Assembly: GCA_026419655.1 (NCBI GenBank)
Contig: JANZZA010000375.1
Coordinates: forward strand, 1-10,684
DNA length: 10,684 nucleotides
DNA from: Armatimonadota bacterium
GTDB lineage: Bacteria > Armatimonadota > Zipacnadia > Zipacnadales > FEN-943
Direction of reading: 5' to 3'
Both the position numbers and the translations under genes were made by a program. The notes below the pieces were generated by a model. That model was not told the origin of the DNA, ran no database searches, and saw nothing but the letters and a program-made list of their open reading frames with translations. Below, in pieces: positions 5,747-10,684 of the stretch (position 1 is its first letter; every line of letters starts with the position of its first letter).

Positions 5747-6769
5747 GTGAGCACTCCTTCTCGCCTGCCGGTAGCTTTAGATGCCATGGGTGGCGATGAC
5801 GCTCCTGTGGAGACCGTCCGCGGGGCCGTGGCGGCGGCGAGTACTGGCTCATTGGTGGCCCTGGTGGGCGACCCGGCACGCATCGCGGCGCTCCTGCCGG
5901 CGACAAAAACCAGTGGGCTGACCGTTGTCCCAGCCTCGTCCACGGTGGAAATGGACGAGTCGCCGGCCCACGCGCTTCGCCATAAGCGCGACAGTTCTAT
6001 GGCCCTTGCTGTGCGGATGGTTGCGGACGGCGAAGCTGTTGCGGCCGTGTCAGCCGGCAACAGCGGAGCGTTCATGGCCTTCGCCATGACAAGCCTTGAC
6101 CGAATCCCGGGCATTGACAGGCCGGCCATCGCGACCACCCTTCCGACGCCGGTGGGGCCGCGCATAGCCCTCGACGTAGGCGCTAACGTGGACTGCAAGC
6201 CCGAGCACTTGCTGCAGTTCGCGGTCCTGGGCTCGGTCTACGCTGAACATGCCCTGGGCATCAAAGCCCCAAAGGTAGGGCTGCTCAACATAGGCGAGGA
6301 GAAGGCCAAGGGCAATGACCTCACTCAGGCGTCCTATGCTCTTCTTGAGCAGGCACCTTTAAATTTCATCGGCTTCGTCGAAGGCAACCATATCTTCGAC
6401 GGACGGGTTGATGTGGTAGTCTGTGACGGCTTCGTGGGCAACGTACTGCTGAAGGCGAGCGAAGGAGTCGCCCACCTGCTCATGTCCGAACTCAAAGCCG
6501 CCATCAGTAGCAGTATGCTGGCCAAGATAGGAATGGTTTTCCTTCACCCGGCGTTGCGTAAAATGAAGCATAGATACGATTATGCCACCTACGGCGGTGC
6601 GCTGTTGTTAGGGGTTGGTGGCCTTGCGGTGGTATGTCATGGCCGTAGCAACGCCAGAGCCATAGCCAACGCTATCAAGGCGGCCGAGCAGGCAGCGCAG
6701 GCAGGCGTCGTCGAGGCGGTGGCGCAAGCCTGCGCACGGCTTCACCACCTCGCGCCAAAACAGCAATAA
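5747..6769 (+). CDS. plsX: Phosphate acyltransferase PlsX
   Basis: PlsX converts acyl-ACP and phosphate to acyl-phosphate, the donor for PlsY in phosphatidic acid synthesis. It is a cytoplasmic protein that associates with the membrane. At 340 aa it has the normal length. Signatures: ALDAMGGDDAP at 10-20, SAGNSGA at 102-108, DVGANVDCKPEHLLQFA at 143-159, NIGEEKAKGN at 181-190, VEGNHIF at 211-217 and CDGFVGNVLLK at 226-236. The start is GTG at 5747, with TAAGGA 6 nt upstream; that site overlaps the rpmF stop codon. The gene-to-gene gap of 9 bp indicates tight co-translation with rpmF. Confidence 0.96.
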   Translation: MSTPSRLPVALDAMGGDDAPVETVRGAVAAASTGSLVALVGDPARIAALLPATKTSGLTVVPASSTVEMDESPAHALRHKRDSSMALAVRMVADGEAVAAVSAGNSGAFMAFAMTSLDRIPGIDRPAIATTLPTPVGPRIALDVGANVDCKPEHLLQFAVLGSVYAEHALGIKAPKVGLLNIGEEKAKGNDLTQASYALLEQAPLNFIGFVEGNHIFDGRVDVVVCDGFVGNVLLKASEGVAHLLMSELKAAISSSMLAKIGMVFLHPALRKMKHRYDYATYGGALLLGVGGLAVVCHGRSNARAIANAIKAAEQAAQAGVVEAVAQACARLHHLAPKQQ

Positions 6770-6860
6770 AGCCAACTAGTAGGCACATCCCGGCCGCCAG
6801 ATACACGAGGCCGTTTGTGTCGCCACACGGCCCCAACTGCTGAAGCGGAGCGACGCAGCT

Positions 6861-7871
6861 ATGACTTTGCGAGGAGCCACAATCACAGGAATAGGAAGTT
6901 ATCTGCCCGACCGCGTGCTGACCAACTTCGATCTGGAGAAGATGGTGGACACCAGTGATGAGTGGATTGTAAGCCATACGGGCATCCGCGAGCGCCGCAT
7001 CGCCGCCGACGACCAGGCCACATCGGACCTGGCCTACGAAGCAGCAGTGCGCGCCCTGAAAGACGCTGGCCGCGCCGCAGAGGCCGTGGATTTCATCATT
7101 GTGTGCACTATCACCGGCGACTATATCTTCCCCGCCACCGCTAACCTGCTCCAACACCGACTGGGATGCAGTCGGGCGGCCGGTTTTGACCTGGTCAGCG
7201 GCTGTACCGGTTTCAATCTGGGCATCACGGCGGGGGCAGCGCTTATCCAGGCCGGCCATGTGGATTGTGTGCTCGTCATCGCAGCCGAGACGCTCACTCG
7301 CCTGACCAACTGGCAAGACCGCTCCACCTGTGTACTCTTTGGCGATGGTGCTGGCGCAGTTGTCCTTGAACCATGCGATCCGGGCCAAGGCCTGCTGGGT
7401 TATGCCAACGTCAGCCAGGGTGAGTATGCTGAAATGCTCATCGCGCCAGCCGGCGGCTCGCGGAAACCTCTGGACGAGGAATCCCTGCGAAACAAGGAAA
7501 ACAAAGTCCACATGCAGGGTCACGAAGTGTACAAGGTTTCCGTGCGCGGTGTGCCAATGATTTGCGAGATGGCTCTTGCAAACGCCGGCCTGGCCGCAGA
7601 AGACATTGACTGGGTAATCATTCACCAGGCAAACAAACGTATCATCGAGGCGGCAGCCCAGCGTTTCGGCTGGCCCATGGACCGCGTCCCTCTCACCATA
7701 GAAAAGTACGGCAACAGCTCAGCGGCCACCGTGCCAATCACCCTCGATGAAGTCTACAGGCAGGGCAAAATTCAGCCAGGCCACAACGTGCTTATCGTGG
7801 GTTTTGGGGCAGGCTTTGCTCTCGCGGCGGCCATTTTCCGCTGGACAAAGGAGCCCCCAGCGGTATCTTGA
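6861..7871 (+). CDS. fabH: 3-oxoacyl-ACP synthase III (KAS III)
   Basis: FabH condenses an acyl-CoA primer with malonyl-ACP to start fatty acid synthesis. The 336-aa protein keeps the Cys-His-Asn triad: Cys115 in VSGCTGF, His255 in IIHQANKR and Asn285 in EKYGNSSAAT. The N-terminal signature GIGSYLPDRVLTNFDLE and the DTSDEWIVSHTGIRERR stretch are typical. GGAG lies 10 nt before the ATG. A 91-bp gap separates it from plsX, with an imperfect GGCCGT/ACGGCC hairpin near 6808-6832. The usual fabD-fabG-acpP genes do not follow: the operon ends here and a repeat element begins at the stop codon, so the last two codons may derive from that element. Confidence 0.96.
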   Translation: MTLRGATITGIGSYLPDRVLTNFDLEKMVDTSDEWIVSHTGIRERRIAADDQATSDLAYEAAVRALKDAGRAAEAVDFIIVCTITGDYIFPATANLLQHRLGCSRAAGFDLVSGCTGFNLGITAGAALIQAGHVDCVLVIAAETLTRLTNWQDRSTCVLFGDGAGAVVLEPCDPGQGLLGYANVSQGEYAEMLIAPAGGSRKPLDEESLRNKENKVHMQGHEVYKVSVRGVPMICEMALANAGLAAEDIDWVIIHQANKRIIEAAAQRFGWPMDRVPLTIEKYGNSSAATVPITLDEVYRQGKIQPGHNVLIVGFGAGFALAAAIFRWTKEPPAVS

Positions 7872-7873
7872 GG

Positions 7874-7991
7874 AGCTGTTGCAAAGGCCGCCCTGCCGTC
7901 TTCCCGGCGCGATGCCATGTAAGGGACCGCGCGGATAGTGTTTTAGACATTCTTCTGTCCCTATAAGCCCGTACCAGCTTTTGCAGCGGTC
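7874..7991 (-). mobile_element. MITE-like repeat, copy 7, abutting fabH
   Basis: The left end AGCTGTTGCAAAG and right end CTTTTGCAGCGGTC are about 118 bp apart and inverted. On the minus strand the interior reads GGGCTTATAGGGACAGAAGA, then ATGTCTAAAACAC, then CGCGCGGTCCC, aligning with GGCTTATCCGGAATGAAGAA of copy 8. The outer left arm falls on the last codons and stop of fabH (7862-7873). No intrinsic terminator is visible between fabH and the porin gene; the element's inverted ends might serve in that role. Confidence 0.65.
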
Positions 7992-8031
7992 CCCTTGTAT
8001 GATCAAACAGTTCAGAACAGCCACACGCCTG

Positions 8032-8058
8032 TTGCCTTTCGTCTAATCATGCTACAAT
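8032..8058 (+). promoter_or_regulatory. Possible promoter of the SLH porin gene
   Basis: TACAAT (8053-8058) is a good -10, but the only -35 candidate, TTGCCT (8032-8037), has a short 15-bp spacer. TATACT at 8069-8074 is an alternative -10 without a -35. Either would leave a leader of about 150 nt, consistent with a strongly expressed envelope protein. The tentative call rests on position as much as sequence. Confidence 0.35.
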
Positions 8059-8203
8059 ACAGGCCGGTTATACTGTGTTCCTCAAAAGGCGCCGAGCAAT
8101 GAGGAGCGTGCCTTGCTGCGAGCGGGAGGGCGAGTTGAGTGTGCTCGGCAGAAGCAGCCGTCGTGTTTTTGCCCGCGGTAAGCACAGGTCAGACTGTCAC
8201 ACT

Positions 8204-8210
8204 AAGGAGG
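8204..8210 (+). promoter_or_regulatory. Ribosome binding site deciding the SLH porin start
   Basis: AAGGAGG lies 11 nt before the ATG at 8222. The open frame extends 49 codons further upstream to 8075, but a signal peptide begins exactly at 8222 and the upstream codons are Arg/Cys-rich with no such site. Confidence 0.7.
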
Positions 8211-8221
8211 CTGAGACGAAC

Positions 8222-10084
8222 ATGTACAAGTGCGGCGCTGCAGTCTTGCTGATTTGGCTGCTCGTTTTGCCGGCCCTGGTGCAGGCCGCTCCCACTGATG
8301 ATGTGCCCTTCGACCACTGGGCATATGACGCTGTGCAGGCGCTGGTGGACAAAGGAATCATCATCGGTTTCCCGGATGGTCTGTTCCACGGCAACCGGAC
8401 GATGACCCGTTACGAGTTTGCGATGGCCATCTCGCGGCTTCTGGACAACCTGCCGCGGGCTGGGGCTGGGCCTGCGGGACCTGCCGGACCTGCCGGGCCT
8501 GTTGGGCCGCAGGGCCCCGCTGGGCCGCAGGGGCCTGCTGGCCCTGCCGGGCCTGCTGGGCCACAGGGGCCTCCCGGGCCTGCGGGCAAGGTGGAGGAAG
8601 CTGAGGTCAGGACTATCGTGCAGAAGCTCGTGGGCGAGTTCCGCGATGAACTGCGCCAGATCCGCGGCGATGTAGATGACCTGAGTACGGACGTGCAGGA
8701 CCTCTCCGACCGCGTCACGGCCCTCGAGGAAGCGAGGGGCGTCAGGCCGCTGGGCTGGCTGGACTACCGCATAGGCCTATTGGGCGACAAAGTTGAAATG
8801 AATAAGTCCTTCGACAACCTGACGGTCAAACTTGGCGTCGAAGGACAAATAAGTCGGGACCTGTTCGCTCGAATAGCCCTGAAGATGCGAGACGACCCCA
8901 CACCCAACCTCATAGCAGACCCCGGCTGGTGGTTTGGGTTTCCGCCCACCTACCAGGGGCGGCAAGTGCGGCCTGCCCTGTCGGAGCGCTATCCGGAGGG
9001 ATACGGGCTGCTGGGAGCCATAGGCCAGGCAGACCCCGAATACGCCTGGGAACTTTACGATGCCTTTTGGCACACCTGGACCTATCCTGATGACCCAGCG
9101 CTCGAGGTAATGCCCTTCAGCGTGGACGGGAGGGGTTTTGCCAACACGTGGCTGCGCGACATTCTCTGGTTCGATGAAGCGTATCTGCAGTTCAACACCG
9201 AGGGTAAGTGGCCTGCCAAGTGGACCGTAGGGCGCCAGTTCTTCCGCTACGGCCTTGGTTTGGTCGCTAATAACGACCGGCAGAGTTTGCAAGGCGTGCG
9301 TATGCAGGCTCAGGACCTGTGGGGCAGCAGCCTGGACCTCGACGTCTTCGCTGGCGGGGGTAATTCAGACTACAGTTTCCGGGCACCTTCCTGGCTGGAC
9401 CTTTCGGGCAGCGACACATACCTCGCTTTCCGGCTCCAATACGACCGGCCTTCCTGGTCCCTGGGCGCAACCTATCTGGCTAACGGCTATGCCAAGGAAG
9501 AGGCCTGGGCGGCCGACCTGTGGTGGAAGTACTGGGGCAATCGCGAGGTTTGGGTCGAGTACGCAGTACAAGAAAAGCTTATGTGGGGCGACGACGCGGA
9601 CGACTGGGACCTCGACCCAAAGGCCCTGCTGGTGATGGCGGACCTGTGGAAAACCGACAAGTGGTGGCTGCGCGCCTTCTACGCAAAAGCCGACGATTTC
9701 TACAACATTTACTACAGCACGCTCAACCCATACTTTGAGGACTACGTGACCAGGCCTTCTGAGCACGTTGTGTGGCCCAACGCCATATCCGTCGAGCGTA
9801 TTACCCGCTGCGTGCCTATCTTCCCGCAGGTGAAAACTGTTGGCGGGACGCTCGGCTTCAAGCTGGGTTCCTGGCCTATCGAGTGTACCTATTACAAGTT
9901 CGATCAGGTAGACAACCTGCCAATGACATACGATACGTGGTGGTCGGTCAGCACAACCAGGCAAATAGCAAACGGTGTGGTCCTGCACTTGCTGGCCGGC
10001 GAGTTAGGGGCCGGTGAGAGGTCCTTGAACTTCGAAGATGCCGATGTTGACGTACTTGTAGGCCGGTTGACTGTAAGCTTCTAG
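8222..10084 (+). CDS. SLH-domain outer-membrane porin with collagen-like segment
   Basis: This is an outer-membrane beta-barrel held to the cell wall by an SLH domain, like OmpM/Mep45 of Negativicutes, SlpA of Deinococcus or SomA of cyanobacteria. In the 620-aa protein, residues 1-22 are a signal peptide (hydrophobic core VLLIWLLVLPALV, cleavage after VQA). Residues about 25-77 are a single SLH domain (DHWAYDAVQALVDKGI, then GFPDGLFHGNRTMTRYEFA). Residues 83-121 are 13 uninterrupted Gly-Pro-X triplets. Residues about 123-172 form a coiled coil (VDDLSTDVQDLSDRVTALEE). From about 175 to 620 comes an aromatic-rich barrel ending GRLTVSF, whose terminal Phe is the usual BAM signal. Collagen-like triplets between the SLH and coiled coil are not part of the standard architecture. 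As both collagen and these porins are trimeric, a three-stranded stalk spanning the periplasm is likely (inference). It stands alone, probably with its own promoter. Confidence 0.88.
   Translation: MYKCGAAVLLIWLLVLPALVQAAPTDDVPFDHWAYDAVQALVDKGIIIGFPDGLFHGNRTMTRYEFAMAISRLLDNLPRAGAGPAGPAGPAGPVGPQGPAGPQGPAGPAGPAGPQGPPGPAGKVEEAEVRTIVQKLVGEFRDELRQIRGDVDDLSTDVQDLSDRVTALEEARGVRPLGWLDYRIGLLGDKVEMNKSFDNLTVKLGVEGQISRDLFARIALKMRDDPTPNLIADPGWWFGFPPTYQGRQVRPALSERYPEGYGLLGAIGQADPEYAWELYDAFWHTWTYPDDPALEVMPFSVDGRGFANTWLRDILWFDEAYLQFNTEGKWPAKWTVGRQFFRYGLGLVANNDRQSLQGVRMQAQDLWGSSLDLDVFAGGGNSDYSFRAPSWLDLSGSDTYLAFRLQYDRPSWSLGATYLANGYAKEEAWAADLWWKYWGNREVWVEYAVQEKLMWGDDADDWDLDPKALLVMADLWKTDKWWLRAFYAKADDFYNIYYSTLNPYFEDYVTRPSEHVVWPNAISVERITRCVPIFPQVKTVGGTLGFKLGSWPIECTYYKFDQVDNLPMTYDTWWSVSTTRQIANGVVLHLLAGELGAGERSLNFEDADVDVLVGRLTVSF
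8468..8584 (+). repeat. Collagen-like Gly-Pro-X codon repeat within the porin gene
   Basis: Thirteen consecutive triplets are seen: seven GPA, three GPQ-type separated among them, and single GPV and GPP units. The DNA is a GC-rich near-repeat based on GGGCCTGCT, prone to slippage and copy-number change. Y-position residues are Ala, Gln, Val and Pro with no charged pairs, so stability would come from Pro content. Confidence 0.9.
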
Positions 10085-10370
10085 ACCGCGGACCGACGCC
10101 AAAGCGGGCACTGCTGACCCTCGGCCGCCCAGCAAAATGGGCAGGGCGGAGCGGTGCGGTTATGTCCCTTGCTCCACCAGCGGCCAACCCGGTACTGCTA
10201 TCCAGCCTTTTCAGCCGTCCGGAGCGGTAGCAGCAGAAACTCACCGGCACTTAGCAAAGGACGCCCCCGGACCAGGCTAAAGCGGCACAGAGTTCCTTAG
10301 TGCTGGCCGTGGCCCACGTGTTCTCCCACTAGACCCCTTCTGCCATGACGGCCAGACTGCTCGGCTCTCC
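10085..10370. other. Gene-free stretch after the porin gene
   Basis: No open frame with a ribosome binding site or a recognised domain is seen. A GC-rich inverted pair (CCGCCC near 10125 and GGGCGG near 10145) lies about 45 bp after the porin stop and could fold, but no T run follows. CTGCTA/TAGCAG near 10195-10233 is a second weak pair. No clear terminator is visible. Confidence 0.5.
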
Positions 10371-10383
10371 AAGTTTCTAAGGG

Positions 10384-10501
10384 AACTGTTGCAAGAGGTG
10401 ATGTCGGCTTATCCGGAATGAAGAAAGTGTACAACGCTCTACGCGGGACTTTTTAACTGCGATTGCGGCTAGGTGTTGGGCAAGCGACTTTTTCAACAGT
10501 C
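10384..10501 (+). mobile_element. MITE-like repeat, copy 8 (best-preserved reference copy)
   Basis: The left end AACTGTTGCAAGAGG is inverted relative to CGACTTTTTCAACAGTC, 118 bp apart. Outer arms extend the inverted match: AGTTTCTAAGGG on the left (from about 10371) against CCTTTAGAAAGG on the right (to 10514). The interior has GGCTTATCCGGAATGAAGAA followed by AGTGTACAACGCTCTACGCG and GGACTTTTTAACTG, the core recognised in copies 1, 2, 5, 6 and 7. There is no intact gene inside. Confidence 0.75.
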
Positions 10502-10612
10502 TCCTTTAGAAAGGTCCGTCCTCCTGCGATGAGGTAATACGAGCACCTTTTGGGGATTCTCGTCAGTGGGCAGTAGCGACCCCCCAGGGAAACCCAACAG
10601 GGGCCGGTGCGC

Positions 10613-10642
10613 TTGACGAGTGAACGGGCATCCGTGCACAAT
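10613..10642 (+). promoter_or_regulatory. Promoter-like sequence facing out of the window
   Basis: TTGACG (10613-10618), an 18-bp spacer and CACAAT (10637-10642) face right. The -35 is identical to that of the yceD operon. No start codon with a ribosome binding site follows before the end of the window, so the target gene would lie beyond it. Confidence 0.4.
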
Positions 10643-10684
10643 GCAAGTCGTGGGATCTCGTTTGGTGGCAGGTCTTCCTCTTTC

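Noticed and set aside
6675..7625. 316-codon minus-strand open frame
   Set aside because: It lies antisense to plsX/fabH, whose products are unmistakable. No domain or ribosome binding site was seen; open antisense frames are common in GC-rich coding sequence.
8075..8221. Upstream start for the SLH porin
   Set aside because: The signal peptide begins at 8222 with AAGGAGG before it; adding 49 Arg-rich residues would bury the signal peptide.
2133..10501. Assignment to the IS6/IS26 family from the CTGTTGCAAA terminus
   Set aside because: The shared core of about 10 bp is suggestive, but several IS families have similar ends and no consistent 8-bp target duplications flank these copies.

Overview
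The window is bacterial chromosome of moderately high GC. It holds seven protein genes and an unusually repeat-rich set of intergenic spacers. The outermost-right gene encodes an SLH-domain porin with a signal peptide, one SLH domain, a coiled coil, a large beta-barrel and a C-terminal Phe. This points to a diderm without classical OmpA/Lpp tethering (Armatimonadota, Negativicutes, Deinococcota, Cyanobacteria or Thermotogota type). An Armatimonadota-like or related uncultured lineage is my best guess, but this is inference from gene style only. I see no RNA genes, CRISPR arrays or phage genes.

Layout: (1) 28-1800, minus strand: an ADP-ribosylglycohydrolase-fold enzyme fused to a C-terminal beta-sandwich-like region. 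(2) 1801-2361: a spacer with two repeat elements back to back. (3) 2362-3660, minus strand: an S-adenosylhomocysteine/methylthioadenosine deaminase-type amidohydrolase with its own sigma-70-like promoter. (4) 3661-4930: a 1.27-kb gene-free divergent region full of repeat elements, including one inserted into another, followed by a purine-rich tract, a 14-bp direct repeat and a near-consensus promoter. (5) 4934-7871, plus strand: the fatty-acid/phospholipid initiation operon yceD(DUF177)-rpmF-plsX-fabH. It links 23S rRNA/L32 biogenesis with acyl-phosphate synthesis and the first condensation of fatty acid synthesis. (6) 7872-8221: another repeat element, a possible promoter and a long leader. 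(7) 8222-10084, plus strand: the SLH porin, which has 13 Gly-Pro-X collagen-like triplets between the SLH domain and the coiled coil. (8) 10085-10684: non-coding, with one more repeat element and a promoter-like sequence facing out of the window.

The most interesting signal is a dispersed family of about 116-bp elements with no obvious gene of their own. They are bounded by inverted copies of GACTGTTGCAAAA, usually with an outer arm like CCTTTCTAAAGG. Inside there is a shared asymmetric core around GAAGAAAGTGTACAACGC. I find six intact copies, one split copy and one degenerate copy, all between genes. They look like old, diverged MITEs (non-autonomous transposon derivatives). One copy is split by another, two are joined end to end, and one abuts fabH so closely that the fabH stop codon seems to lie in its outer arm. 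The internal core may be a remnant of the 3' end of a DDE transposase gene.
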